A stretch of 64,000 nucleotides of DNA from Xiphydria camelus (GCA_963678675.1 OY783193.1:3975501-4039500); one strand, 5' to 3'. Shown: positions 1 to 13,539, numbered from the stretch's first letter. Translations and numbers: made by a program. The notes: generated by a model not told the origin, from the sequence alone.

Positions 1-842
1 TTTTTTTTCTAGTCTGATACCGTATTCTCGACGAATAAATCGACGGGCGGTACACGCGTTGTGTTTCTCCGGACGAGGGACTCCGAGAGTTCCTTATTTT
101 TCTCTTCGAGGAAACAGAGAGAAGAGGAGAAATTGAAATGAGAATAAATACTCCTCGTTTCTGCTTTACCTTTCTCTCTCCCTCAACTTCTTCTTCCCCT
201 TTATCGCATCTTCGCGCCGAGCAGTCTTTCGGCCGGGAAGCAGAGTCCCCACGGAACGACGGCTCGGAGGCTGCGCGGCCCGTCCTTTCTCCTCCCGCGA
301 AGAGAAGGAGATAGAGCGAGGGGTGGGGGGCGAAGCGAACGAGAGAAAAAAAATTGAAAGGATATTCTCACGCGAAAAGTACCTACGGAGCGGGTCGATG
401 GGCCGACCTGGCCCGTTAGCAACGGTCAAGCACCTCTCTCGCGTTCGTCCGAAACTAAAAAAGAATTTCGCTTACGTAACTGCACGTGGCGAGCGCGAGA
501 GAGGGACGACCGCGAAAAACGCGACGACGGTGCTGCTGACAACTTTATTTTTGCCGGGCAAAACATCCCGCGAGGTTCGCCTAGCGAGTTTGACTTTGCG
601 GTGGATCCCCCCCCCCCCCCCCCCCATTCGAACGAAAGCGAAGAGCGACGAGACGGTACCTCTCTATTTTCGTAGGGACGTCGGGATAAATGGGTCTGAA
701 TGCCCGAGACGGGGCGGAAGGAGTTATGCTCTGGAAATACTTGTCTGGCGTCTAGTTTGTAAAACGTGCGTCCTCGTCTTGTTGAACGCTTCGGTTGACG
801 CCGGCGTCGTTCGTCCGCGATGTGAATTTCTTTCCGGATTAA
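1..842. other. No gene seen; GC-rich DNA with poly-C
   Basis: No reading frame here has splice sites or protein-like composition. A homopolymer C run lies at about 607-625. The TTAA at 839-842 is the left target site of the transposon that follows. Confidence 0.5.
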
Positions 843-1367
843 GGTTTCTCGAGCGATACAGGGGCTTTTTCCCTGCTAAAAGTTAGTCCACTGAAGTACA
901 GTAACACTCTAAAGTATGTTCTTCGTGCGATGTGGCGACAACGTTTGACGTACAGTAGTATGTGTATCTGTGAGTTCAAAAATGGAGCCCAAAAAGCATC
1001 TGGTCATGCATCTGTACGCCATGCAACGTTGCCACATTGACTTATCAAAGGTTAAATTTATAAAGAACAATTAATAAAAAAAATAACGGGCTTCTTAATT
1101 AACGTGAAACTTGGTGTAGATGATTTTAGTTCATTAAACTTGCTGTTCAAAAAATTTCAGAATTTTTTCACCATTTTTCTCAGAAATATCGCGGTTTGTT
1201 GGTTATAACTCATAAGAACACATGTTATTTTGTTAATCAAAAATCTTTGCAACGAGCTTCTTAAAAGACTTGAAAATTTAAATGAATTTTTTTTTTTTAC
1301 TCCAATCTACCGAATGCAATCATTTTCAAGCATTTCTCACTATTTTTAGTATAACGCTCGAGAAACC
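843..1367. mobile_element. TTAA-flanked MITE, copy 1 (piggyBac-like)
   Basis: The ends are inverted copies of GGTTTCTCGAGCG and are flanked on both sides by TTAA (839-842 and 1368-1371), the target site typical of piggyBac-type elements. A second copy of nearly the same length and sequence lies at 13009-13535. No transposase frame is present, so it is non-autonomous. Seen: ends, TTAA and the second copy. Inferred: the superfamily. Confidence 0.75.
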
Positions 1368-1371
1368 TTAA

Positions 1372-2280
1372 TTGAGCCCGCGCGAAAGTCTCTTTCCGTC
1401 CTGAGGCAGTCGTCGGCGTATCGATATCGACTCACACGGCGCGATACTGCACAGGTACCATTTTAACAGCAGAATTAGCACACGAGTTTTTCACTATACG
1501 AATCACCATACAGATACCATGCATCGATACCATCCCGCTCTTACGGCAGTATTATCGAGTCTCCCCGTGCATTGTACACCCGCAACTCTTCTTTTTTCTC
1601 GTTTCTTCTTAAATCGGCAATACAGTCGCGCGCCGACCCCACGTTTATTCTCCACCGCTTAATCGAATCCTCGTTTATTCTCTTTCTAGATCCCTCGAGC
1701 TGAGAAAAAGAGAGAAAGAGAAAGGGAGAGAGTGAGGAGGGAGAAGTAGGAGAGAACGGTGAGGGAGAAAGGGCGAGTGAGAAGTCGGGCGGAAGCGAGG
1801 AGGAGGAGGAGAAGGAGGGACCTCCCGCGTACAGCGGCGAAACGAGATAAAGGGTCGGTGCTCTCTCTCCCTCTCACGGGGTGATTAGGATCGAAAATCC
1901 GTCCGTCCGTCCGTCCTCGGCTCTCTTATTCGGAAGATATAAAGAGGTGGTGGAAGGAAGCGGACTCTGCAAGTGCGGTGGATGCGGTTTCGCGTCGTTC
2001 CTTTTTCCCCGTGACCGGTTTTCGTTGGTGGTCGTCGAGTGATTCTATACGCGCATATAACGTACACCCGATCGTCGAGACCGGCGGCGGCGGCGGCGGC
2101 GGCTGTCCCGAGAGTTCGAAGTGCCTACATACACGTTATATACCGTTACAAGTCAGCGGCGGGTCTTGTGCGCGCGGTGGTTTTGTGGTGCGCTTATCGC
2201 CGAGGGGAAAACACTTGGATGTTGTCGGAGGTTTCTTTTGAGTTTCGGTGGATACTTGCGAGAGGGTGGAGGAGGGGCAT
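1372..2280. other. Possible promoter / 5' UTR region
   Basis: This stretch has a purine-rich tract (about 1690-1830) and a GGC trinucleotide run (about 2084-2103). It precedes a short ATG segment that ends in a strong donor, so it may be 5' UTR or promoter. No TATA box or transcript start can be fixed from sequence alone. Confidence 0.25.
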
Positions 2281-2332
2281 ATGGCCCTGGACTATGGTGC
2301 TATCCACAATATGCACCACACGAATCAATTAG
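2281..2332 (+). CDS. Candidate short first coding exon
   Basis: An ATG at 2281 opens 17 codons (MALDYGAIHNMHHTNQL) and runs into a strong splice donor (AG|GTATGT, cut after 2332). An in-frame stop lies just upstream (2239-2241), so the ATG is a plausible start. It lies upstream of HDAC4 on the same strand and could be an alternative first exon, but it ends in phase 1 while HDAC4 exon 2 (33718) begins in phase 0. A direct join would shift the frame. An unseen intermediate exon, or another gene, would be needed. The peptide itself is not recognised. Confidence 0.35.
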
Positions 2333-2444
2333 GTATGTACTTTTGACGTTACGCCATCATTTTCGCGAGCCATTCGTCGTTTCCACCCATCGAGCGAGGA
2401 ATATTGCCCGCGGGAGAGACCGCGCGCGGATTTTCGCAAACGCT

Positions 2445-3406
2445 GGGCTCCCAGTTGGTAGTTTTTTTTGATGATTGGTCTTTTTTTTTCAATCGAGTCG
2501 GTAAAAAATTATTTCAATGTTTTAAATGGAGTGATTTCAAAATTTCGTCCTTCGATTCGTCAAGTGATTTAACGATACCCTCCTGTCGCTGAGACACTGC
2601 AACAACTCCTATGAATTCCTCAGTGTCGAGATATGGTCGTGTCATCAGAGAGTGACCGGATTCTGTAAATCGCTGCGATGACGCGCAGCAAGCAGTCGGT
2701 ATCGCGTTGCGCGTGTTTCTCTTAGCATGATAAAAGGTTTGTCGAGATGTTTGTTCGTTAGAGAGCGATCTGATTTGTCATCTTCCATGCATCACAATTT
2801 TGATGTGTCTCCTTGTGAAGATAAATTATTTCAATTACAAATTTCAGTTCAGTTTTAACATTATTTTTGTGTGTACTGTAGATTCGAGAAATTTAGACAA
2901 CATTATCAACCACGTATTTTTTATTTTTCATTTTCCGCCTTATCTGAACTGAAAAAAGTATATTTTGAAATGCAACTACGTCGTACTCCGGTAAGACTCT
3001 CCCCCACATATTCGTTTCTTAGTATATAAGTGCATTTTTCTTTGCCTTTCCGACGACGTCACAATTTTTTAGCGAGAAACACATTTGTAACTCGGCGAAT
3101 AATTGTCTTTTTCGTTTGCTGTTGAATATGTAGGCATACGGTTTACACACAAATCAGATTTAAAAATACGAATATTTTTTTTATGTTAAAACCGAATTAT
3201 TTTCCTTCAATGTGTATATTTTCTTTCAATATTATTTCCTCTAAACTCTATCGAATTTATTACAAACACCATTAAATCGCTTTTTCCTTATCCCATCGTA
3301 ATGCTCTGACTGACGAGGAAAGATTGGTCATTTTTCGTCAATTTCTTTCAAACACAACAAGTCATTGAAACCCGCTATTATTAAACATCTGACCGAATGG
3401 GAGCCC
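2445..3406. mobile_element. GGGCTCCC-ended DNA transposon, copy 1
   Basis: This is the longest uninterrupted copy of a family present four times in the window (also 11782, 28166 and 36219). The left end begins GGGCTCCCAGTTGG; the right end is an imperfect inverted copy closing with GGGAGCCC. The interior is AT-rich with no long frame. It is a non-autonomous DNA transposon of unassigned superfamily. Confidence 0.7.
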
Positions 3407-6400
3407 CGTGAACGACGCAGCCACGGGTTGCATCACGACCCGTATACCGGCGCTCCGCGCAAATTCCTCCAACCGCCGCGCTATCAGATCGCCCCGGTCG
3501 ATTCGACGTCGCGCTCTCCGCGCTGCCGGGACCGTCCGATCGGCGATATCGTCCCGCGTTGCGAGACCGTCGATGGCTATAAATACGCGACACCGCGGAG
3601 TGGGAGGTTCGCGTGCGGATTTGCTGGTATGCGCAAAAACTCGCTCGTTAAATCGGCGATAAGGCGCGAGTCGTTGTCGCTTTCCAGGAAAACGTGCGCG
3701 GGGAAATAGATAAGGACGAAAATAGAGAGGAGGGCGAGTGCGATAAGCGCGGGGATAGCGACGTCGGGCGCGTTAAAAATCGTTGCGAACGTTCGAAGCG
3801 CGCGGCTAGGCGATTCCGCGCGAGTCAGTCGACGCCGCCTCGCTCTCCTACTGGAGAAGCGGAGCGCGTGTCGCGAGGGAACGCGGCGGAAAGGGGAGTG
3901 GCGCAGAGCGAGGCACGTTGTTTCAAGTTTGACGCGCGCACGGATGGACGGAAGGGAGTGAGCGGAGGACCCAGTGTACACAAATGTCATCCTATATATA
4001 GATGGGACGTACTAATCTTAGCAATCGGGCAACGGCCAGAAATACAAGCTCAAAGCCGAAAGAAAACTGCTTCACTGCCCCCCCCCCCCCCCCCCCCCCG
4101 CTCCGTCGCCTCGCCCTTCTTTCTCACGTCGACCGACGCCTCTTCACCGCGAATGCCTTCTGCCGAGACGAGAGTCGAAATCTCTGAAATCAATCGCTCG
4201 ACTGTCTCGTCGCGTATTTTTTTTTCTTTCGCGTCGATTCCGAAATTCACCGTATCGGCGATTTTACGAGCGAAATATTCGTTCACTGAAAACCACCGAT
4301 CTTCGAGAAAGTCGCGTTCTTCGAGACTCGGTTAGTAAAAGCCTGATGTTTTTTCGGAGAATCGCGACGAGAAGAAAAAATATCGAGAAATTTCGATTTT
4401 TCGAAAAATTCCAAGGGCAGCTCGATACACGTTGACGCGGGTTCGACGTGCGAAACGGGACGACGAGTCGCGTGCTGCGCGCGAACAGTGCGCCATCCCC
4501 GTCGTCGCCGTTGCCGCCTCCCGATGCACGCTGGTGGTGTACACACGCGCCTCTCCGTGGACACATTTCTAAACACGTGGAAGTCTGGACAGAAATAAGC
4601 CGGGTGACTTCTAGCTGTGCCGGCTGTATTTTTAGGTCGCGATCGTCTAAATCCGTCACAAAGACAAAGCCAGCGCGGGAAGGAGTCGCAGTTGTTGGCG
4701 GTTACGAAATGAATTCGTGTCGAATAACAAATAGATTATCGATCGGGCGAGACAATCGGAACGCGGAGGTGGGCGGATTTATTTTTTCCCCCTCCGTCAC
4801 GTCGGATCTCCTTTCCCCGATCATTCTCCGTCGCCGGAATTTGCGCGAGAGATGCTGCAACTTTTCCTCCCCCCTCTCCCGGAGTATCCGCGGAGTTAAG
4901 GCGTTTTACGGTCGAGAGACGCCAGAGCGTCGCGATGGGATTACATGTACTCGGCAAGGCGCCTAGACTCGCGCGTGGGCGACTCCCGTTCGCCTCGTCT
5001 CTCCTCTCCCCGCTCGAGTTTCCTCCCCGGCATCAGTTTCTCGGGCAGATTTTTTTTCCGTCGTTCATCCCGTCCACTTTATCTCGCTCTCTGCGTGGCC
5101 TCTCTTTATCTCTACGTCTTATTTTTGTTATAATTACTTGTTTTGTTATAATTAGTTGTCGTTGTAGTTATTCGTTTTAGTTATCAGTCATAGTTGGACA
5201 CTGTTTTGCTCAACAACGTCCAGTTATTAGTTATGTTGACTTCTACTTCAGTCTTTCACTTTCTGCCTTCTGTTTCCTTTCTTTGTGCGCTCTTAGGAGC
5301 ATCTTTTTCTTCTTTTTCTTCTTCTGCTTCTACTTTTCCTTCTTCTCTTTCATCTTCTTCTCACTTATTACTTATTTTACTTATTTTATTTTACTTTACT
5401 TTTACCATTGCACTTTACTATAATCTTTCACTTATTTTTACTTATTTCAACCTACTTTTTACCTCAACTTATTGTTGCTTATTTACCTCTGCTTACCTCG
5501 ACTTATTTTTGCCGACCGTCATATTATTCGTCACCAAATCGTTACTTTTCGTTATTTTTGCCTTTCTCTTTGTTGCTCTCAGGAGACATAATGGCTATCT
5601 CAGAGCCTACCCGATAAACGCATCTATTCTTCTCCTCCTTAGACCTACTCTCAGATCCGATAAACGCTTCTCCTCCCTATCACCCTTCCCTCGACACATC
5701 TCCATTCTTCCTCTCGCGCCGAAGCCCCGCGTCTCGACGAGAGGACGACGCACCTCCCGCGAATTCCACCGCGGTCGAATTCTCGCGCGCAGTTCGCCCT
5801 GCGCCCGAAAGAAACCGGACCGCGGGGAGTCGTCGCTTTCGAGGAAAGCCTCCACGTCGCCCTCCCCGCGTCCCTTCCACCCAGCCAAACCCGCGTACAC
5901 CGCGGAACCGCTTGCCGGCCTACGCAGCGAGATTTCTGCGGGGTGACTCGCGCGCCTGATCGCGGATCATACGATTTTATTCGAATGCCTCCGTCGTGAC
6001 GCGGCGTATACACGGGGTGGAGCGACGAGAGGCGATCGTGACGGATGCAGGGAAAAATGGAACGAGGCGGGAGAGAGCGAGATGCCGGCTTTTCGGCCGC
6101 ATTTTTTATTCTTCCTTATCGGCACGACTCGGTTACCCGGCGTTGTTACGTGGAAAAACGAGCGATAACGAGGGAGTCGCGCACGCGTCGTGTTTCCCTA
6201 GCGCGTATCGCTCGCCTCTGTAAATAGACGGCCGCGAATAGGTGCGGGGGGTGGTAGAGAGCGTGAATCATCGTCGCCACCCATCGATCCTCCCGGCCTC
6301 TTACCGCGACTTCGAAAACACCATACAAATATTTGGTCGGGTACGCGATACGGGGGAAGCCGTCGCGCGCGAACTCGAAATAACATTCCGGGAATTTCGA

Positions 6401-6841
6401 CGAGGTGTATCCGCGCGTACGAGCGCCTTTGCAACACGTCGAGAAGTCGAGAGGGGCTCGAGATTGAAACTTTGTTTCGCATCTTTTCTTTTTCTTCGCT
6501 AAACAGCCGTCTCCTTCGTCGCTCGTTCACCGGACAACTCGAACTGTGTTGTCTGTCCTGTTCGGACTACTCGACCGCGCGGCATTCCTTTCCCGTTGTG
6601 CGTTCCCACCTGTACCGAACGATCCCGCGTCATCGACGTATTTTCCCGCGAGGTATGTAATTAATTAGTGATCTGTGGTAAAGGCCAACGTCTACAGTTG
6701 AAGTTGCTTCGGCAACGCGCGATCCACCGATGAGAATCGAAATGTATACCGGTCGTCATTGCATTGCTGCACTTTTCGGAAAAGTGTAGATTTTCATTAG
6801 CTTGCGAAAATACCGACCAATGAGAACCTGCACTTTTTTAA
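3407..6841. other. No gene supported; low-complexity DNA
   Basis: Long frames here (for example 3694-4335 and 5194-5946) follow base composition. A poly-C run sits at about 4078-4099. A pyrimidine-rich tract at about 5080-5600 made of ACTT/ATTT words resembles the 3' tail of the retrotransposon fragment at 43.0-43.3 kb and may be a decayed tail of the same kind. Confidence 0.4.
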
Positions 6842-7415
6842 CCCTTCGTTACTCACGTGGATTTTTGAAACATAAGATCTCACCTGGGGTGTACCCTACA
6901 CCCTAGTTAAAAATTAACGTTTTCTTAGTGAGAAATGTTTTAATACTTTTTTTTTAATTTTAAAGCTTGAGATATTGCCTAATGATCTCAATATTAAAAA
7001 AAAAATAAATTTCGTAATTTTCTAATTGAACATAAAACTCGAAGTCTCGGTTTTCGGACGCTCAGATCTCCATTCCGATTTTTATCAAAAAATAGTATAA
7101 ATAATAGACTGTGAGGATAGTTATCATACTCTCCTTTTATTAACGAAGGACAAATTAACAAATTGGAACAAGTTTTATAGAAAAATATTAAATATTAAGT
7201 TAATTACAGATTGTTAAAAGTCACTTTATAACACTTTGCAGCGTTCTGTCGGATAAACAAATCTTTATTATCTTGCGTTTTTGGTGCCAAATTCTTTAAT
7301 GAAATGTTCTCGAAAGGTACTGAAAGTGCCAACCTCGAAAAAAAAACTCTAGGCGTGGCATGCAAAAAAAGGAGGCTCTGGGGTGTCGCCTACACCCCAC
7401 GTGAGCAACGAAGGG
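6842..7415. mobile_element. piggyBac-like MITE with CCC ends and TTAA sites
   Basis: Inverted ends begin CCCTTCGTTACTCACGTGG (left), with one mismatch on the right, and are flanked on both sides by TTAA (6838-6841 and 7416-7419). CCC-starting ends plus TTAA target sites are hallmarks of piggyBac. At 574 bp with no frame it must rely on a transposase made elsewhere. It is unrelated in sequence to the 843-1367 family. Confidence 0.8.
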
Positions 7416-7419
7416 TTAA

Positions 7420-10400
7420 AAGGTACCAGCGTGCAGATAACTAGAACAAACCTACTACATATTCTCGGATTGCGACGATGGGAGAGACGATTGCGGGGAG
7501 ATATCGGCGGAAATGGCAGTGATGGAGGGAGAGGGACGAGGAGTCCTCCAGCAAGGCGGATACATATCGCGTCGACGAATTTAAAAGGAACGCGCGAAGC
7601 GTATCGAGTGGTTCGACCGTGGGATGGGCAGGAGAGAGGTCTCCGCGATATTTTAAACCATCGCCGAATGAGTTATCACGGCTCCGCTCTATTTTTGTAC
7701 GCCGACCTCCGCGCCTATATACCCGCGCGTCGCGTTTCTGGTTTAATGTTTCTTCTCCAGAGCCGCGATGACGTATCCCCGAGGCGCGCGCCTTTTTATA
7801 ATATCCCCGCGGTTCTAAACTCGTTTGGAATGACGTACCGCGTGCGCGCGTCGAGAAAGAGATTCGGCCTGACGCGCCCTTTCGAACGGTAAATCGAGAC
7901 TGGCGAACCGATCGTCCCTCTCGAATCCTGCTAGAGCGAAGAGAGAGGAAGCTCGTCCTCGTGCTCATCGACGAGAGAAAATCGTGAGACAGGAGTGTCG
8001 TCGTTTCTCTCCCGTTGCGTTGAGGTCGCGTTTAATTGGAATACCACGTCTCGGGGCACAGCCGTATTATTTGCAAGTCAACGCGCAACCAATAACGACG
8101 GACGAGCTCCGCGGTGGTAGTAATTCATCTCGCCACCCGCTTCGCTCGCCTCCCTCGCTCTTAATCCCCCTCCTTGTATAATAACTCTACGACCGTATCG
8201 CTCTTTCTGCGTCTCGCTCTTTCTCTTTCTCTCTCTCTCGCCCACGTTTCTCGTAGCCTTCACTCTTCTCTCTTTCACTCTCTCACGTACTCGGAGCACT
8301 CTCTCGTCCGTATTTATACGTGCGCTCGGTATACAAGCGCGACCACTCGTTTGACCTACACACCGACATTCATGGGCTAAAAATAGCTACGCCACGCTAT
8401 TGGTGGCTAGCGTGGCGCATGGGTACCGACACGGTCTCGCAACGGATGGCGCCACTTTGTAGTATTTTGTACAGGAGCACCACACTCGTCGTTTCTCTTC
8501 TCCCCTCTTTTTTAACGCATCTCCCCGCACGTCCCTCGTGCGCGATTAACCAGAAGTCGTGCGAATCCCTTCCACGGGCTCGAAACGACCGACCGCGCGA
8601 GTCACGTTCGGGGGATCGGGGAGGGAAAGTCCTCGAGCGCGAGGGAAAACGACGAAAGAGAAGAACAGGACGTTTGTCATCTTTTGTTGTGTACTGGGCT
8701 CGATTAAAAAAAATTCTTCGAAAATAGCCGTACAGATTGCGATCGTCGCGCACGAGCGCGTGGACAACGTGCTTGCGTAGGCGTCTAAAGTGGGTATATA
8801 TAGCCGTTCCCCGTACGTGATGTGATGTACATTCGCGAATCGTTCCGCGCGAGCCCCGGAGTCCGAAACAGATCCGCTGCAGCTATCGCGCGCCGCGTCT
8901 CCCCCGAGGCGGTCCTCTCGAGGAGCGAACAATGTGTACGCGAACGAAGCGAGTGCCGGAGCAGAGATCGTTTGATTTGGCTTTTACACGCTCGAGCGGC
9001 GGCGCGCACGTTTCGATACGCGGGGAGTATACATTGTAGCCCGAAGCCCTCCGTCGGCGAATATAGCCGGGTAGGTGCTTCGACTCCACGACTCTTTCCC
9101 GATAAAAAAAAAGCAACCAACGCTTCAACGAAGGAGTCACGATCGATCTTCGCCTCCGATCGACCCGCTCTTCTCGCGCGGCGAATACGAAAAGGCAGAG
9201 ATTTTTAACGCTCGCTGACGCGACGGCGGGAGAGGCTCGTTCCTAGAAAGCGCGCGCTCGGATTATATAATGATAAGCGCAAAAGCTATCAATTACGATG
9301 ACTAAGACGCAGTTAGTGCCACTAGCCGGACTCCTTCACTCGCGCGCCGTCGCGTCGCGTGTGTGTAGCTACACGCGCGTGCGGATGCACTCGCGTATAC
9401 ACGTGACCTCTGTCAAACGAGTCGAGCGGGTGGCGGCTCTTAAATTGTTACGAATAAACAGAAAAGTACCGTACGGTGTCTCGACGCGGACATTCGAGGT
9501 GGACGTTGCGTGCGGCCATCCGTGGCGAATGTATAGAGGTATTTATAAATAAGGAGCTACGCATATAATATCCACATTCGTCGGGCGGATAAATAGCTCG
9601 GATTGTTTACGGTCGACTTCATTTTTTCCTGGAATTACCTCGAATTGACCTTTCCTTCCAACGTGCGGACGTGTGTGAGGTATACGTAGACGCGCGCATT
9701 AATACGCGTACGTTACCCGTCGATGACTGGATGGAGCTGTGTACCCACCATATTTCGAGGTTGTCGAGGTGAACGCGGAAACGATTACTTTTGCGGGGAG
9801 TAGAACGACGGAGTTACTGTAAACGGCTCTGCGGTGTAGTCGCGCGCGTTTATTATTTATCGGCGATATTACGGCGCCTTCGAAACAAAGAACCGGTTGG
9901 CGATATCGCGAATTTATCCGTGCGCAATATCGCTCGCTCGTTGTAGATATTGTTAACTTTATCTTGATTCTGTGCTCACTCTCTCATCGATATTTATAAG
10001 TACCTTTACTCGAATGGCGATCGTAGCTGTTCCCACTTCGATCGCGATAGTATAAAACATTTTCGTAGCAAAATTCGTGTTACTTTTATGAAGCTTTTGT
10101 CATACAAGTTTGTCTGTTAAAATTACTATGCGCGATTTGAATAGTTAAATTTGCTACAAATTTGATTCAAATTTACCGCAAAACCACTGAAAATGTACCA
10201 AAATAAAAATATCTCCAGTAAAAATTGTAAAATTCTAAACTGTTTTCGAAAAATATAAATAATTCACAGTGATTCACATTACTGCGCTTTATTTGCAATT
10301 TTGTAATACTTTTGCACGGAGAAAATGTATAGCAAATTTACAAATCCTTTTAACAGTGCACGTGTACCGGCACATTCGGTCTATTTGTAGATAAAATTTC

Positions 10401-11781
10401 GGAGCGGCCGCGCGCGAGGGAAGAATTCAAAGAACGCGTTTCGCGATCCCCGTATAAACAGTTTCGAAAACAGTACCTACGTAAGATATATTTCGTCGCA
10501 CAAACACTCCCATGGCGAAACGATCGCCAACGCAAACTCCGTCGACCCCCGGAGACACGTCAACAACCCTTTCGAAAGCGCTCTCGTCACGCGCGCACGT
10601 GTCGTCGTCGCTGTCAACGTTCGAGCGACAACACGACTGCTGCGCATCGAGGATTTTACGCGCGGAGAGCGGATTCGAATGACGCGTTCGCCGCGCGTAA
10701 ATCGACCCGACAGCGCGGCCGAATCGTTCTCGTTCGAGCGGCGGCGCCCGAGCGTGTTTCTACGTGATCTCGTCGGTACCGCGCGCAACTGACCGACACT
10801 CTCGCGGTGTATACAATGTATACGCGCCGCTGTGTCAACGTATCGCCAGACGCGGCCGCGCGCACCCATGCGCGCCCGTATTACAAAGGCCTGCCTCAAC
10901 ATTGTCGTCGGCGTCTGCGTCGCGACGCGACCGTTGAGTGAGCTCGTAGATCGAGCGTGTCGCTTACCGAGAATTCACCGTGATGAGGAGTAGTAGGAGG
11001 GGAGAGCGAGAAATCATCGGCCAAGAGCCGCTCTCTCGGTTGCCCGCGATCGTCAGGATTACGATCTCGCGGCGTGGGATGATTTTTGTTTATTTACGAT
11101 CCCGTGACTCATCGTCGGGAATGCTCGCGGAGGTGACGAAGGAGGAGGATTGGTCGGGGGGCGGACGCGGAGCGCGGTCGAAGGTCTACGCCCGGACAAA
11201 CGGCGTGACACACCGGCCGTAATAAATTATTTTTATCGATCGACGCGTCTCCTCGTTTAGTCCTCGCATCCTTTCTCGCGCTTTCCCGGAAGGGCTCCCT
11301 TATTTGCGAAATCGCGGGTCACCGCTCCGGATGCGTGCCGGACTTTCGCTTTTATTTCGCGTTATTCGCCCGGTCGTGCTGTGCTCTGAGAGACGAGTGC
11401 TCGCGATGTGTCACACCGTCGTCTCGTCGCGGGAAAGCCGACGATTCTCGGTGGTTCCTTCGTGCGTACATGTGCGCGCGTGTGCACGTGCTCGACGAGG
11501 TATTACAATTCATTGTAATTAGCAGTTAGACGGGGTTTAAGTGCGTACATCCGGAGAACGCTTTGTGGGAGGTTTGCCGGTCCGGCACAATTACCTTAAT
11601 TAATGTGGGCCCTAATTGTCCGCTCGCGCGTAGACGCACGATATATATACAGATACCGGGACGTCGTTTACGAAGCTGATGGTAACGGCGCGAGGTCCTT
11701 ATTAGAGTGGATGCGACGGACGGCGTCGGGACGCTATCGCGTTTCATCCACTTCGCGCTCGTGTATAGGTAGGTATATAGG
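7420..11781. other. No gene supported; CpG-rich non-coding DNA
   Basis: Dense in CG dinucleotides, with many overlapping open frames on both strands but no convincing splice pattern or known motif. It has CT-rich patches near 8215-8290 and an AT-rich island at about 10050-10360. Confidence 0.4.
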
Positions 11782-12384
11782 TTGCGCGTGTTTCTCTATT
11801 TGTTCGTTAAAGAGTGATCAGATTTGTCATTTCCCATACCTCGCAATTTCGATGTGTCCTTGTGAACGTAAATTATTTCAATTACAAATCTCAATTCAGT
11901 TTTAACGTTAATTTTTGGTATTATAGATTCGAAAAACTTAGACATAATTATCAACCACGTATTTTTTCTTTTCCATTTTCCGCCTTATCTGAGCTGAAAA
12001 ACGATAGTCTGATGAGACTATCTTCCTCGCACGTGTTACTTGGCATAAGTACGTCTCTCTGCCTTTCCGAAGACGTCAGAATCTTCTTAGCGAGAAACGC
12101 ATTTATAACTAAGGGAATAATTATTTCTTTTTCGTTTCTTATTGAGTGCGTATACGGATTACAAATGAGATTTAAAAATATGAATATTTTTTTATGTTAA
12201 AACTGAATTTATTTTCTTTCAATATTACTTCCTCAAAACTTAACCGAATTTATTACAAACACCATTAAACCGTTTTTTCTTATTCCTTCATAATGCTCCG
12301 ATGAGAAAAGATTGGTTTTTTCCTCCTTTCAAATAACGAGTCATAAAACCCACTATTTTCGAACATCTGACTGGATGAGAGCCC
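11782..12384. mobile_element. GGGCTCCC-ended transposon, left-truncated copy
   Basis: This matches the right two thirds of the 2445-3406 element, from the GCGCGTGTTTCTC segment to the end ACTGGATGAGAGCCC. The left end is missing. The frame at 11814-12200 lies wholly inside the repeat and is not a gene. Confidence 0.65.
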
Positions 12385-13008
12385 TGGTATACGTACACGC
12401 GCCGCGCCGTGCATTCGAAAGGCGCCGTTTGACGATGAAATCTTTTCGCTTCTCTCGATCGGCTCGCGCACTGTGACACACACAATTTTGATATGAAAAA
12501 TGCCAGAGCGCTCCCGGAAAATCGCATCGCAATCCGCTTATTCGCGATCGCCTTTCCGAGAAATTCAAACGCATCTGCTGGCCATTCGTCCGAGATATTG
12601 CGTTATCACGGTCCGACCGAGCGTCCTCGAAATCGGCCTAATTATCCAATAATCCTGACAGCGCGGGAATAATTTCAAAGGAGGGAATTACACGCTCTGG
12701 GCGCAACGCGCGTGACTCACCCACGTGTCTCGCTCGCTCGCTCGCGTGTGCGTTATTCGATCGTGCACGCCCACGTGACCGACTCGCTTTTGCAGCGCAA
12801 GACTCCCGAACTGGGTCGTGTCGCGTGTTGCCGGCATTTATTATTATGGAATATTATATCGACCGGCTGAGTAATAGATCCTGTAAGTGGTATACGAAGG
12901 TGTCGGTGACACGTCGCGCGTGGTGGTATAGGCCCTGATTTCTCGCCGCCTTGTCGTTCGCTAGCGCAGAAAGGTACGAGTGAGGGAAACTTCGAAAGAG
13001 TTCCTCAA
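12385..13008. other. No gene seen
   Basis: GC-rich sequence between two transposon copies. I see no supported feature. Confidence 0.4.
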
Positions 13009-13535
13009 GGTTTCCCGAGCGGTACAGGGGCTTTTTCCCTGCTAAAAGTTAGTCCACTGAAGTACAGTAACACTCTAAAGTATGTTCTTCGTGCGATGTG
13101 GCGACAACGTTTGACGTACAGTGGTATGTGTGTATCTGTGAGTTCAAAAATGGGGCCCAAAACATCTGGTCATGCATCTGTACGCCATGCAACGTAGCCA
13201 CATTGACTTATCAAAGGTTAAATTTATTAAGAACAAGTAATACAAAAATAACGGGCTTCCTAATGAACGTGAGAAAATTGGTATAGGTGATTTTAGTTCA
13301 TTAAACTTGCTGTTCAAAAAATTTCAGAATTTTTTCACTATTTTTCTCAGTAATATCGCGGTTTGTTAGCTATAACCCTATAAGAACACATGTTATTTTA
13401 TCATTCAAATATCTTTGCAACGAGCTTCCTAAAAGACTTGAAAATTTAACTGAATTTTTTTCTTTTACTTCAATCTACCGAATGCAATCATTTTCAAGCA
13501 TTTCTCACTATTTTTAGTATAACGCTCGAGAGACC
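13009..13535. mobile_element. TTAA-flanked MITE, copy 2
   Basis: Second copy of the 843-1367 element, alignable over its full length with scattered substitutions and small indels. The right target site TTAA is intact (13536-13539); the left one has decayed to TCAA (13005-13008). Confidence 0.75.
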
Positions 13536-13539
13536 TTAA

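Noticed and set aside
5194..5946. 250-codon hydrophobic frame resembling a membrane protein
   Set aside because: The hydrophobicity comes from a T/C-rich low-complexity tract of ACTT and TTTT words; probably a decayed retrotransposon tail.
11814..12200. 128-codon frame, with a similar one at 36533-36919
   Set aside because: Both lie at the same place in two copies of the GGGCTCCC repeat and encode low-complexity sequence with no transposase motif.
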